Below are positions 1 to 31,100 of a stretch of DNA of 64,000 bases, in pieces. The notes under the pieces are model-generated. The model worked only from the letters and a program-made list of their open reading frames with translations, was not told where the DNA came from and did no database searches. The position numbers were made by a program, and so were the translations under genes. Source of the stretch: Lingula anatina (Eukaryota > Brachiopoda > Lingulata > Lingulida > Lingulidae); NCBI RefSeq assembly GCF_001039355.2, contig NW_019775471.1, forward strand, positions 1 through 64,000. Reading direction: 5' to 3'. The stretch's first letter is position 1; every line of letters starts with the position of its first letter.

Positions 1-1688
1 TTAATATAAACTTATATACAAATTTATGATTTTCTATGGCGTACATATAGCGAATTTATTGAATTAGTTAAAAAAAAAACTTCGACCATTTATTTATTTA
101 TTTATATTTTTGTCTTTGCATCATGACAGACGTGTGATTTTCAAGTTCATGAACTATAATCATGCGTGCTGGTATTTTGATATATATATATATAATTTTT
201 TTTTCAAAATAATCTATTCCATTCCCATTTCCCTTGCCAATCAGTTTTGATCACTCATTCAGGTGCAACAAATATAATATATAGTAACATTGATAAAGAA
301 TATATAATCCACAATAATAAAACCAGTCTCGCAATGCGTTATTTATTTATTTGTTTATTTTACAATATGACTGTAACATTCGATCCTGACTTCAACACTT
401 AACGCACAATCATGCAGATCGCCAGGAATAGACTCCGCTGAGGACGACATAGCTTTAAAAAAGCCATAGTCTATATCTTGACGTATTATACTATATAGGA
501 TCGTTTAACAGCTTTTCACGTCAGTTTTAGGGATTGTCTTGTCTGATCACAAATAATATGCAGAAAAATGACATGCCCATTAAACTGGCAAATTGAAAGT
601 CTTGAAAGAAATGCGCATAAAAAAGCTCTCGATACTAATATGGGCTAGACGCTAGGTTTTTATTTCCTCGGTGATCTATACTCGGTTTGACACTGGATTA
701 TGATGGACAAATGTATGACGGTTTATTTCAGGGTGGTCGTCCTATAAAACCAATGGGCCGTGACATTGATAGAGGGCGCCAAAGTCAGGGAAAGGTGCGA
801 AAAATTGGACATTTTAGCTTTGTTGTCAATATTTTATCGGTAATTACGTAATTTTACAAGTGACTTGAATCCCCAAAATCTTTGAATCAATCAACAATAT
901 TTCTTTCAATAAGATAACTGATTTTGAAGGTTAAAGAACAAACAATCTTTTCAAAATCTTAATTGAAACATAGTCTACTTTTCTATACTATTGCGGCAAA
1001 TTTGCTAAGTTGGTGGTCTTTGGGCGATCATATTCTTTTATATATTGCACTGAGAGTAATACAATTTTCCCTGTCCATTAAATGTTATATTTCTATCTGT
1101 CTTATGAAGTTACACTTGTATTACTTCAATATACGCCGTAATGCTGCCCATCAAATATCGTAAATAAAAATTCTGGACCATCAAGCAACACTTTTTTTTT
1201 CAGTTACAAAAACTAGCTTAAAATGCATTAATTTCACACATTAAAAATCCGAAGTGCAGGCTAAATGATGATTAAATATTTGTAGAGATATGAAAATGCA
1301 AAATAAAAAAAAATGTAATGTATCTATTTGTCATCTTGTGCGACGCGCATCTATCCGCTAGTACAGGCCTACAGGGTTGCTACCTAATATGGAATATTTT
1401 TTTATCATTGCTATTTTTGAGAACTGATTAATTTTTTTTGGCTTGAGTCATTAAAAAAAGTATGTCACTGAGTGATAAAAATATCCAGTCTTCTGTTGTG
1501 AGATATTTTGGTCAATGATATCAAATCTGACATAAGATGCCATTCAAAAGATAAGAACACTCCCAGAAAACCATATCAACAGTTTGATGTCATTATTAAC
1601 TTTAAGCTAGGATATTAAAGAAAATGATAGCCTCCGGACAGTGATATGTTACACAGTCAAAGAACTCACTACAGTAAATCATGAAAAG
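1..1688. other. intergenic, no gene seen
   Basis: AT-rich sequence with short A/T runs and an AT dinucleotide tract near 180-195. The only open frame of note, 66 codons near 963, has no recognisable motif and low-complexity composition. I see no exon-like segment, RNA gene or clear repeat boundary here. Confidence 0.5.
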
Positions 1689-2765
1689 TCAGTAATTGCG
1701 GGTATGACCTCCAGCAGCCGCTTGCAGCGCCCTCTTCCTACATGGCATACCCTGTGACACGCTTTTTAGAGTTTGGGTGGGGATATCATTCCACGCAGTG
1801 ATATTTAACTGTCGCAGTTCATCACTATTTACCGACCGATGACCATAGCTATTAATTCTGTGAGTTACTTTTGCCCAAAGTTTTTCAATTGGGTTCATAT
1901 CTGGAGAGTTTGCAGGCCAGGGCAGTTGCTGAACCCATTGGTTTTGAAGAAAAACAGTAATTCTGCGGCCTCGATGTGGGGTTGCGCAGTCGTCTTGGTA
2001 CACAAAGTTGTTCCTGAAGATGACTCTTACCAATCGAAGCATCGTTTGCCGTAGAATGTCTCTGTAGGAATCCTGGATGAGGTTGCCTCCTAGAAAAACA
2101 AACTGGTTCTGGGCACCAACATGAAATGCTCCCCAAACAGAGACGTTACCATCCCCTGCTTGCACCCTAGGCAGTGCACAATCATCGTTTTATGCCCCTC
2201 GTGCACGTCGGTGGACACGGATTCGACCATCATCCCTAAAAAATCCATATCTGGCCTCATCACTGAAAACGACGTGATTCCAGTGTTTTGGCTGCAAACG
2301 CACGTGGTCCGTAGCCCATTGTAGACGTCACTGTATGTGACCTGCTGTTAACAGTGGTTTCCCTACTGGCCTTTGTGCAAAATAACGGGCTTGCAGTAAT
2401 CTCTTGTTCACGAGGGACCTTAAAACGAGCATTTGAATGACATTCTGCCTCTCTTTTCTGAGGACACTGGTTGTCTTTGTACGACCAGTACGGCGTCCTC
2501 TAAGGAGAATGCGATCCTGTCTTCTTGGTGTGATACACGGACACCCTGGTCGAGGTATTGGAGTAGGTGCCCCTGTTGCAGCATTTCTTTGGAGGACTTT
2601 ACAAACGGTTCCTGATAAATGTTGAATTACCTTGCAATGGCTGTCCGTTTCTGGCCATTTTCTCTGAGAGCAAGAACCCCATAGTAAGCTGCGTTACTTA
2701 GCTGTTTAACCATATCTTCACTAAGGTACCTGTCAAGTTTCAAAGCGATCCCTTTGTTGCTTCTC
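1689..2765 (-). pseudogene. decayed Tc1-like transposase
   Basis: On the minus strand this reads as a Tc1/mariner (DDE_3) transposase. Downstream parts: a first catalytic Asp in FSDEARYGFF (about 2240-2265), a second in QDDCATPH, and the terminal block SPDMNPIEKLW (about 1880). By eye 35 residues separate the second Asp from the Glu, so a DD35E-type spacing is possible. The N-terminal helix-turn-helix part lies at about 2620-2765 (SEDMVKQLSNAAYYGVLALR). The frame is broken by a TAA at 2190-2192 and needs at least one shift near 2620, so it is non-functional as assembled. I could not find convincing terminal inverted repeats. Such elements are cut-and-paste transposons of animal genomes. Confidence 0.85.
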
Positions 2766-3949
2766 TAAACACAGATCTGTCGCAATATGTACTTCAAGAT
2801 ATTAAATTGAATCTATTGATTGGTCAGTGTGCAAAAGTCAAAATGCAAATTTGCAAAAGACGTACACTATACTGTATCTACTTATTAGTGCAATGAACAG
2901 GTCTAAAATCATTCTTGATAAAGGTGCGGTAGCATGTAACAAAATAGTTCAGATTTTATTCATAGAAAAAAGCCTTACCGTTCTAACGGGATGCCAGACC
3001 CCAACACGGCTTATTACTTCTCCGATATATTCATTTTTGTATACATGAATAATTATACACAAAAATATTATATTTAATTTTTAAAGCCCTCATCACAAAA
3101 AAAAAAAAAAAAAAAAAAAAAAGGAAATATATCAATCAGCACATGGCTATGTATGTTTGTGAGACGTTAGTACATGTACACCGTAACGTCTTGTTACAAG
3201 GCCGGGATTTTGAATCGGACAGGGGATCTAATCTTACAAGAGTAAAAGAAATCTCATACATGCCTCTACCTCACCCTTTTTGTCTATTACAGAACAGATA
3301 TCTAACAGTTGCTTAGGCTAATTACGTAATGTAGGGGTCAATATCATACTTTGCACAAGAAAGTGTAGAAAAACACATTGAAATGTTTGGAAAAGGCAAT
3401 TAAGTGTCTGTAAGGGGCTAGTTTTGACATTGCTCTTGAATTAGATTCAGAGAAAGCTTTCGACTTGGCATTTTGCATAATCCTTGACTGCTCCAGTACA
3501 ATTTCATTTAATATTGCTGAAAATAATACACTTAGGCCCTACATGGTAAAAAAGACCATGCCTTGCAGTTAAGAAGATCGAGGGCGTCTCGATAATCCGA
3601 AGCCTCATTGGTCCGAAAAATCATATGCACGCGCCTCTTATGAACTTCGCTTTATTACTGAGTACACTATACACTTTATTCTTGCATTAATTTGGACTAT
3701 CGAACCTTCGGACCAATGAAACTCCACGTGTGCAGACTACTGGATAAAATAGGCCCAATGTTCATATGCCTGGGTGGGGGAACTGTTAGTGGTCCATAAT
3801 AATTAAAGTCGGTCTCTTCGGTCAATTCCTCAACAAACAAAGAAACAAACAAATAAAGAAAGAAAGAAAAAAGAAAGGAACGTCTTCGAATTATATCTTT
3901 ATTCATTGTATCGCATGCATCTACATAGGTAGATGAAAATGTACAATAG
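2766..3949. other. intergenic, no gene seen
   Basis: A poly-A run lies at about 3098-3122. A GAAA/AAGA-rich tract near 3840-3880 gives a spurious Phe/Leu-rich open frame on the minus strand. No exon-like segments recognised. Confidence 0.4.
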
Positions 3950-4084
3950 GAACGAAGGGGTACGAAAGGAAAAGGTCTAGACTACTCTGGGTAAAATTTG
4001 ATCTAGGTACATGAATTTTTTATGGAAAAAGGTCCACGTTTTCAGGAAAAGAACCCCCTTTCGAAATCGCTGGCTACTGGCCTG
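3950..4084 (+). repeat. dispersed repeat, family B (5'-truncated copy)
   Basis: About 135 bp matching the reverse complement of 27887-28051. Shared blocks include AAAATTTGATCTAGGTACATG, GGAAAAAGGTCCAC and AAAGAACCCCC, ending in GCTGGCTACTGGCCTG. The right terminus resembles the CAGGCCCATAACCAGC end of the other copy. The left terminus is degraded, so this is an older or truncated insertion. Confidence 0.7.
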
Positions 4085-5498
4085 CTCGATAACCACAAGT
4101 GATCAGTGCTATGTCCTAAGCGTCACTATCTAGCCTAACTATATGTAGCCACGTAAATTGTAATGCCACTTTTATAGCTGAAAAATCACTGTTTATGCCT
4201 ACGTTTCAATAAAAACAGATATTAAAAAAAAGGGGGGGGGGGGTCTGTGACCTGAACGACCGAATGGAAAAAATGATGAGCTCATCTTGAACTTATAACG
4301 CCACCTTAAGGGGAAAGGGCATAGCAACTGTCACGTGACCAAACAGCAGCCATCTGTGGACACCTCACCTGCTACATGTAACTGGGGCTGATTATCGACC
4401 AATATGTGACATTTAGTCCGTTGCAGCGTTGAAGCTTATCTGTAATTTTACATTCCGTCCATGTTTCAAGTACCAAAGGTAATTAAATATATTACATATG
4501 AATATTGCCAAATTGTAGGGCTGTCAAACCAAGGGACAGCCTATGAGAATGGAAAATTTTTGTTTGCTTGGATATTACTGGCAAGGATTTTAACGTTACT
4601 GGACGCATATGTGGCATTGTTTTCTGAGTATCTGACCAACCAATTGGGAATTTGATTTTAAGTGTGCATATTGTGTGCATATTGCCTTCACCATATTGCC
4701 TTCACCAACATACTGTATACCGTATTACGACTATTGAAAAAGAAATGAACCTGTAATTTCATAACAGTATGTTCAAAAGCGCATGCGGATCTAAGATTTC
4801 AGAGGGGAAGGGTGGGTGTGGGTGTGGGTAGGGGGGGGGGGAGTAGATTCTGATGCAATTTGGGGATGTAGAGCAAACACTTACATTTTATGAAAACCCA
4901 ACATTAGATCAAAGGTCCTCTCTACTTGGCTAACTTCAAGGTATTTTTGTTACATTGCTTTTCATCATTGGTACCCGGTATGGTAATTAATTATCAAGTC
5001 AATCAAAAACATTAAAACACCCCCTCTGCTTCAGCTCTTATGAATATATCACTGCGAGTATCAAGCTAAATTGTCTGTTATAAAATATCACTATGCTTTT
5101 AAAGTTGTATGGTTAAAGCACAAATTAATGTAATCTGTGATAAATTGTCATATACCATGCTTAGCACTTACCCTGACCTGGGGTAGCACTAGAATTTTTT
5201 TTCACTTAGCCAAATCACTACATTTTTGTCAATTTGATATCAAAATGGTTTTAATTTGGCTAAAACATGTCAAATCAAGACCTAGCTCTTTCTTCAGCCA
5301 ATTTAAGTCAGTTTTAGCATTAGGCTAAATTGGCGAGTGTTAGCGCTACCCCAGCCAACTATTTAGAAGTGAGCATGCTTCATTAAATCTATGCAGCTTT
5401 CTTTACAATCACTGGAAAGAGCAAATGATTTTGTGTTTTTGGTACCAGCACCTTGACTGATCTGAATTGCTGAAATGTCACTGCTTTCTCTTCCACAG
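4085..5498. other. region upstream of the anoctamin coding exons
   Basis: Contains G-rich runs (4221-4231, 4831-4841). A stretch around 4320-4480 has CACGTG-containing sequence and ends in a plausible splice donor (CAAAG then GTAATT at 4480). A 5' untranslated exon of the anoctamin gene could sit there, but I cannot prove it: the ATG within it is out of frame with the first coding exon. No other gene-like segment is visible. Confidence 0.35.
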
Positions 5499-23183
<17,685 letters not shown>

Positions 23184-24730
23184 AAATCGTCTCATGTCAT
23201 CTGTGATATCTCTGAGAATAAACTTGTTATCAAATGTTTTTGCAAAAGAATATACTAGGATCTCTGATTTGTTTGGTAACTTCAAGAACTCAACATATAT
23301 ACATATTATTATTAAAATAAAGGGTTCGATAATATTTTATTCAGGGTTGGTATTTTACTTAGGGTTCATTTGACAATCTCACAGATTTGCAGAATCTTCG
23401 TTTTGTTGTAATTGCAAATCCATGTAACGTTTATTAAATGAAAAAAAAAAGCATGAAATTGGATATTTTTGTAAAGCTATACCAGTATTGAGGGTACATT
23501 TTATATAAAGAAAGACTGATCAGTGATGAATTGCTGAGCATTTTAAAGATATATGTATGAAGTTTTCAAAGCAAATGCTTCAAACACCAGAAATATGTAT
23601 AATTTTATACAAAGGATAGCAGGTCTATTTATAACAATAAATTATGATAATTATAGATTTTTAAAAGGAATACAATTATAGTCTTTTTTAGTGAAATGTT
23701 GGTACATTTCAGGTTTTAATATTGTATGGACATTGATTAGATGCGGTATTGTTATGTTTTTAGCGTCCATTTGAGACCATATAATATTATGTGCTACACA
23801 AAAGCCCCTATAGCCCACGGTAAAGGTATGTAGGGCCTCCTTATCTCTAAGATATTCTAGAGGTAAAATTTCTCTCTCTTCAGTAAAAATTACTTAAAAT
23901 TATTTAAGGATTTTGAATGCTTTGTTAAGAAAATAATTGTCCACAACTGTACAGCAATAAATGCAGCAGCCTTAGGGTGCTTTACCAGAGATTTAGATTG
24001 ATCCAGAGATTAAGATTTAGATCGACCCAACTCCCTGGGGGTTCACGCTAAATTGCAGTCAGCCGAGCGGGCACCATAGTTAATTACCCCCTTACAGCTT
24101 TTAGTAGGCGGGACAGATGCTTAAGCCGGCCAAACTGACAGTAATCTAGTGAGACTCCCCACAGGGATAGATCGATCTAAAAATCTATGGAAATGGGGTG
24201 TTATATCTAATTCCTCAGTGAGATCAACCTGGGTGCCACAGAGAGGGGAGTCATTAAAAGTTATTAAACTTGCATTTTGTAAGAAAACCATTATGATTTA
24301 TCTTTTCATGAAAATGTGTAGTTCACTTTTGTGAAGCTTTGAAAAACATTACCATTTAATTCTGTGATGCAGTATCTTAAATGTCATTGAGTTATATTTT
24401 ATAGCAATTCTTACGAGAAAGGTTTTCATCTGTCTCAGAAGATGTTTACAAGTAATATGGAATAGATAGTTTAATTTTTAATGTTCAAGGTGGAACTGTT
24501 ACTGATAACTGATAAATGTTTAAGGACACACCTTTTAACTTTAGATTCTGTCACCTGTTATGACTTCAATTTTTTCTGTTTGTAATTATTGTTTTGGGAC
24601 CCTTTTAGTCAAGTTTACAAACACCTGTAATTTGTATGAGCGATTATTTGGCATATCTTTTGAACAAATTTGTATACATTGTACTTGTTATATTCTTACT
24701 TTTGTACAATAAATATTTATAAATATATCT
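23184..24730 (+). other. anoctamin 3' untranslated region
   Basis: From the TGA at 23181-23183 the sequence is non-coding and contains family A MITE copy 2. A good AATAAA lies at 24708-24713, and an earlier AATAAA at about 23636 could give a shorter end. PLK4 begins on the opposite strand about 400 bp beyond, so the two genes converge. Confidence 0.55.
23975..24200 (-). mobile_element. MITE family A, copy 2
   Basis: A 226-bp reverse-orientation copy, from GGGTGCTTTACCAGAGATTT to CTATGGAAATGGGGTG. It is flanked on both sides by TTA (23972-23974 and 24201-24203), an exact 3-bp target duplication. It lies in the predicted 3'UTR of the anoctamin gene and would be transcribed with it if the distal polyadenylation site is used. 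Confidence 0.9.
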
Positions 24731-25134
24731 CCCTAATCCCGTTTTTCAACTGATTGGTTGATGACTAAATATACGTACATCCAAACATCTAGATCTGCAC
24801 CCGTGCAGAAAGACCAAAATACCCAAGATGGGTATAAAAACTGCATTGCTTTACAAACAATAATTCTGTTATGTACAAAAATATACACAGAAATAAGTAA
24901 TGACACCTTATCTTGCAAAATATATTTCTCAAAAAATAAAAGTATCACAATTTTCTTCTTATCAACAGACAACATGTTAAAAGGGTTTCTTTATAAATTT
25001 TGTGTATTACTTTGCATATTCTTCAGATGAAGCAGGCTTCACTATTCCTTCATCAAAACAACTGCCACGAATAAGTTAAGACATCTATTAAAATAATTGT
25101 CTAAGTTAATGAATGAATTTAATAGTCTGTTAAA
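24731..25134. other. convergent intergenic region anoctamin/PLK4
   Basis: AT-rich interval between the distal anoctamin polyadenylation signal and the PLK4 stop codon. It should include the PLK4 3'UTR, but I find no canonical AATAAA for that strand. Confidence 0.4.
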
Positions 25135-28100
25135 CTACGAGTCCCCTGTTGCTGCCAACTTTTCAACCACTGCAGGAAGCTTTTCCAATTTCTTCATCAC
25201 GTGACTTGGGAGATGATCTGTCTCTCCATACCTAAAATATGGAAGAACACAGGGTCTAATTATCTATTCAAGGTGGCAGCATAACCAGCACACCTAACAA
25301 ACGTGTTTATCTTTCTTCTCTAAGCTTCTTTATACTTCTACAAAACAAAACAAAAAACCTTAAACTTTCAATATGGCAATCTCTTTTCATCATTACAAAA
25401 TTAAATCGCCCCTTTTTGTGTGCCACACACCTCTGCCTTCCTGCTCTCTCTGTATTTGCCCCCCCTCCCCCCCAACACCACCACCACCACCACCACCACC
25501 ACCACCACTCCATCCAAGCACTTACCTTGACACTTTGCCAGCCTGATCCACATATTTGATGGCAGTCTGTGAAGAGCTGACACACACCTGTGTCCCATCA
25601 TTGAACTGCACCCACACTGAGCCATCACAGTGCTGGAAAGAAGCACAACCCAAATGCTAAACTGGAGGGCTTCTATTGCAAATGGACATACACTCTACTG
25701 TTTAAATCAAAAATTATTGTGCTATGTGAAGAAGATAAATTTACTAATCTTATTAAATTATTTAATGATCTTTGTTTCTGTTATAAAAGTCATAAATAAG
25801 TGTTTCAGACTCACCTGTGATGCCCAACCCACATCTGGCACAAACATCCTTTTTAACACTCTCGCTGATGGTGACGTCACCTCAGGTGATTGTGTCACCC
25901 GTTTCTGAGACTTCTGCCGATCTCTAGCGTGACTGGCAGGGGAGGATTGATTGGAGTGGTGACGTTTAGCACTGCTACTCCGTGCTGGTTCACTAGGGTA
26001 AGGCTCCACAGTACTACCAGCTGTTGGTGTGTTGTGTCTGCGGCTCCTGCCTTCCCCTGTGAGATCTCTTCCTGAATGTGGAGGTCTTTCATCTGAAATA
26101 ATATTACCATCTGACCTCTTGTGCATAGATGTGCTTTGGCCTGTATTTTTCAATTTTTCCTTCTCCCAGTCTTGTATTCTGTCACTGCTATTACCATTTT
26201 TCACATGCAAACCCCTCTGGTGTGACCTTGTAGTCCTACCAGTATGTTCACCACCACGTCTAGGTCCTACTCTTCCAGTATTATCGTGATGCTCCATGTT
26301 TTCCTTCTGTGATAAGGTACACGGAGTTTTGCTGTAGACCTCTTCCTCTATTGACTGTGTTCTTTTCTGAGATTCTTTCTCATGTAAACTTTTATTTTTC
26401 CTGCCTCTTTCATGTAGTGCCATTCTAGCCTGACTGTCAATAGAATGTTCCTGTGTTTTTTGCACACCGAAGTCTCGTTCTGCACCATGAGCCTGTCTCT
26501 TGTTATCTGAGTTCTGAGATATGAACAGTTGTCCCTTTGCTCCGGAGAGTGTCTTATGGGCGTCTTTGGTTGTCCGTGGTTCCTGAACTCTGGTCACATG
26601 ACTGCTCATCACCGTCCCATCAAATGACAGCATCTGATACATTATTTAAAATTATACATTATTTGCATTTGCATGATAAATTAGAGGCTTGGTGGAAGTT
26701 TTATAAAAACATCAATGTTCTGTACTTGTATTAAACTTTCAAGTCAAATTCAAATGACAGCAGTCCCTGATCTTATCAATCAAGCAACAAGATTAGACAT
26801 TTGACTGTAAATAATGTTCAGAGACATAAATTATAACATGTTAGTTCTGTACCTATTGAAATTTAAATACATTCAACAATACAATCAATTCATCATAAAG
26901 TTTAACAAATTAAGGCAACCAAAGGGTTTAATTGATTAGCAAAATCAGACACAAGATGCAAAATATTCTGAATCTTTTAAAATATCAGGATTAAAACTTA
27001 CAGTTGGTGCTGGTACTGCCACTGGGGAGCCCTCAGTCTGCTGCAGGAAACCCCTGTTGTTCTTCTTCTCACCAGATGGCGCTTGCTTCCCATCAGAACT
27101 ACTGCCTGTTGCACAGGGCATTGTGGGCCGCCTGAATGAATACAGTCGAAGCAACTTTTTTTAGTTTTTTTCTGATGCATGTCTATTCCATCAATTCCTT
27201 GAACTATGGGAAATTCAACTTGAGTACACAATGCACATTATACCTTCATTGTTAATGCCTATAATGTACACCCACCGATTTGCTAATTTTAATTGAGTCG
27301 TCTGCAGAAAACTTGCATTCCTCTGTCAAAGTACCAAATATCTGAAGATCTGGTAGTATCAGCAAAGAAGCAGTACACTAGAATAACGTAATTGTTCGAA
27401 TGTTTATTACTTAATCTTTATTTTAAGCAATGCATATTACCTGCCAACAATGACTGGGAAGTAGTGGCCTATCCCTGCCTTTTGTTCAGCGATGGACAAA
27501 GCAGCCTCCAGGTCCAAACAGTGCTGACGCAGCTGAAACAGATATTTAATAACAATTAGTTAGTTTTGGCAACTGCCAGCATGACATTTCTGCTGTATGA
27601 GAAATAAATGGCATTATATTGTAATTATGAGCAAAAACAGTTTTGCATATTAATATATCATTCAGGCATATAGTTTTAGTATGTTCATATCTAAAGAACA
27701 ACTCATATTATCCAAGTCCATTTGCCTTTTCTGCATAATTGAAACAAATTCAAAATATTTTTTAGAAATCATTCATTCTTTTTAAAATCGAGAATTAACT
27801 TCTAGTGGAACCACACTATATACAGTTTCAACTTAGTTATTGTTATTATAATGCTAGTGGTAATTCTCACTACTAAACAACGTTCTCAGGCCCATAACCA
27901 GCAATTTGAGAAGGGGGTTCTTTTTCTGAAAAAGTGGACCTTTTTCTATGAAACTTCCATGTACCTAGATAAAATTTTACTCAGAGGGGACCTTTTTCCA
28001 TCAAAAAGGGGGGTTCTTTCACACCCCCAAACCCCCCTGGCTATGGGTCTGGATCTCCAGCTGGGTACTTTACCTGTTTAACATTCTCCCACAGTTTCTG

Positions 28101-31100
28101 GGCGTCAGCAGAGAGGTGGTGGACTCCAGACTCCGTCCCTAGGGTGATGGTAGTGCCATCCTGCTCGATAATCCTGGCACCCTGGGGATTGCAGTTTACT
28201 TTGGCACCTTGGAAACAAAATATAGTTCTGTTTGAAATTTATTTCACCTATGCCACCAGGGCGGTATCTCCTGCAGCGAACCTGATGCCACAAGGAAGAA
28301 TCCTTCATCCTTTTTCATTCACAATTTAAAAGCTAGTCAGGAACAGAGATGGAACAACTTAAAAATAAACACTTGCCTCACATAATAATTTTTTTCAATA
28401 CTTTCCCACATTCTATTTCACATTGTTGAAAAACATTTTGATGTCTTGCCTATAATTTATCTGTACTTATTTCACATAACAAAACTAGAACATTTCTTAT
28501 ACAATATGATCTTCCTACTCACCATCAGCAAACACCACCTCAAAGTCAGCACTGGGGGAGTTCTCCATCAGCATACACTTGGCTTTGGTGGTATACATAG
28601 TCACCTTGGGGGTTTTAGAGCGCACCAATTTGACAAACCTGAAAAAATGATAAATTTATATGTTAACCAATGTTTATATCTATTGTATCTAGTAGAAGGA
28701 AAATAAACATTAAAATTGGAGATAGACAAGATTAATTACTATGACAATTTAGGTAACATGATCATATGCTCTATATGGTGTCAATGGTATTTTCTTCTGA
28801 CTTATATATGGTACTTTCTTCTAACTGTACCTATTGATATAAAAGCAATTAATAATCAAACAAAAAGAGTGTATATGTACACAAGGAAGTGCTTTGGCCT
28901 GTTAAAAAGAAAAAGCTCTGGAATTCTCATGGTTTCCAATTATTTCACTAAAAATCCAACACAACTTTCTAGTACACATAAAAGTACTTTGGCCTGTTAA
29001 AAAGAAAAAGTTCTAGCATCCCAAGAAAAAACTTAAATTTCCAAACATTTCACTAAAGATCCTCAATCCTACATTCTATACTTCTAAATTCCCACCCAGG
29101 AAGCAATTCACAGAGCTGAAATGGCCATTTTGCTCCCCCTACCTGGCAGCATACTGGTATTTCTTCCAGTATTTGCTGGGGAGGTCATGGTAGGTGTAGA
29201 TACAGGCAGTGTCACCTGGCGGGGTGGGGGGACGGTCCTGGACAGGCTGGTGAGGAATCTTGGGCTGGTACACTATGATCTAACAAATATATACAACAAA
29301 CTTACAAATACATAGGTATGTATATGTATATGCACATATTTGATTTTAATCAAAGAGAATAATTCCACTTAATTCCTGTTTTAAATCTTAACATAAATAT
29401 TTATCTTAAATACTGACTTCACAATGAGGAAAAAAAAACCCTATGAAAAATATGTTTACAGTGAAAGCAGTTAAACAAACTCAACACATCTTTTTCATTG
29501 TGTGTAAAAACGGTCAGTGAGCCATTTCAACTTCACATGGCCAAGACAGAAAGAAATAGATAAAGAGTTCCACCAACACATCATCTCCCCTGAAGGATCC
29601 TACCATTCATCAACAGTTCATTTTGTTATCTGCTCACCTTTCTCCCATCTGCAGATATCTTACAGACCTCCACAACTCTGTCTTGGTTGTCTTTGCTCTT
29701 GAAGAACTCCAGACACACTTCCCCATCTTCCAGAATATTCATCTACAGTCAAAATATGATATTATTTGTAAGTTTTTCTCTTTATCCAAATAATTTTTTT
29801 ATGTCAGATAAAAAAAATTATAAAGATCACCAAAGAATTATGTGATCAAAGAGCTAAATAACATGATGAAAAAGCAATTTTCTTAAAAAATATATGAAAT
29901 TTAAAATGTATACTTTACTAATTTTGCTTGAGGATAGGAGGTTAAATGTAATTTTACTGACCAGAAGTTGCACTTAAATTGTCAATGAATATGATATTAT
30001 TTCAGTACAAACAACAAGATGGCATAAATATCATTATATTGTATTCTCATCTAGCACGTCAACTCCAGGCCAGCTTACCACAGCATTCCTGGTCTTCTGC
30101 CTGATAGGTCTCAGTCTGAGAGAGTTCAGAGGAGAGGCCAGGTCCCTCAGTCTCCGGCCATCTTTACTGACCACCTCTGTTCCTGTAGTGACCAGGTCAT
30201 TCTTACCCCTGGCCTGGGCATTGTCCACTCCATCAATAGCCTGCTGACCACTACTAACTGATTTCATATCTACATCTTTGTCTTGTTTCAACCAGTTTCC
30301 CGTGGTTGTTCCTTCAAAGTGACTTCTGTTCTGTCCTTTTCCAAAGTCCTGGTCTTGAAGTTCATCTTTAGATTCCAACCTGTTTATATGACAAACACTG
30401 TTCATAGATTTCCCCCTTTCTGATGGGAAGACCCTTAATTCTTCCTCCCCTGCCTGACCATTTGCTCTGTGATGATGGTGGTAGTTGCAGTGGTGACTTG
30501 CCGTGGGTGGCTTCCCTGTCAACTGCTGCTGAGTCATGGAGCTGTGGCCACTGCGTTCAGCTTCTATGAAGCCTGGTCTCTCAAAGTTCTGCCTCCTCTC
30601 AGGAAATCTTGGAAGTTCAGGGTGTGGATTTTCGTCAACTTGACGACCATGTTGAGATGGGTCATTATTATAGTTACTGTCACCATGGTAACTATGGAGC
30701 CTAGCACCATGGTAACCAGAACCATCTTCTCCATCATTAAACCCCCTTGCAGATTGTTGCTGGCTGAATTTGTGTTCTTGGTTTTCAGCACCCCTGAGGT
30801 AATGAGACAGTTTAGTCTGGAAATCTGTGCCTTTATTCGAGTTCAAATTAACAGCTTGATGACTGGAGAAAGTGGGGTTTGAGATGGTGGACAACATGGC
30901 AGAGTTGTGGGAGCTGCTGGGATACCTGGTCTCTGCTGAGGTGCTCATAGTTTTCTCTGGAATCTTTTGCACCCTTTCATTTGGACTAAAATGATTCAAT
31001 AATTTGTTAATCACACAAACTGCACGTTCATTGCATGCTAAGCTTCACTAGAATTTATGCCACCTTATATATTCAATTAGCCAATGTTATTTTTAAAAAA

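Noticed and set aside
4440-4480. 5' untranslated exon of the anoctamin gene ending at a GTAATT donor
   Set aside because: Plausible, but the donor is the only evidence, and its ATG runs into a stop after joining to 5499. Kept as a remark only.
30469-30882. 137-codon + strand open frame
   Set aside because: Antisense to the 907-nt PLK4 linker exon, whose minus-strand frame is continuous with conserved flanking exons.
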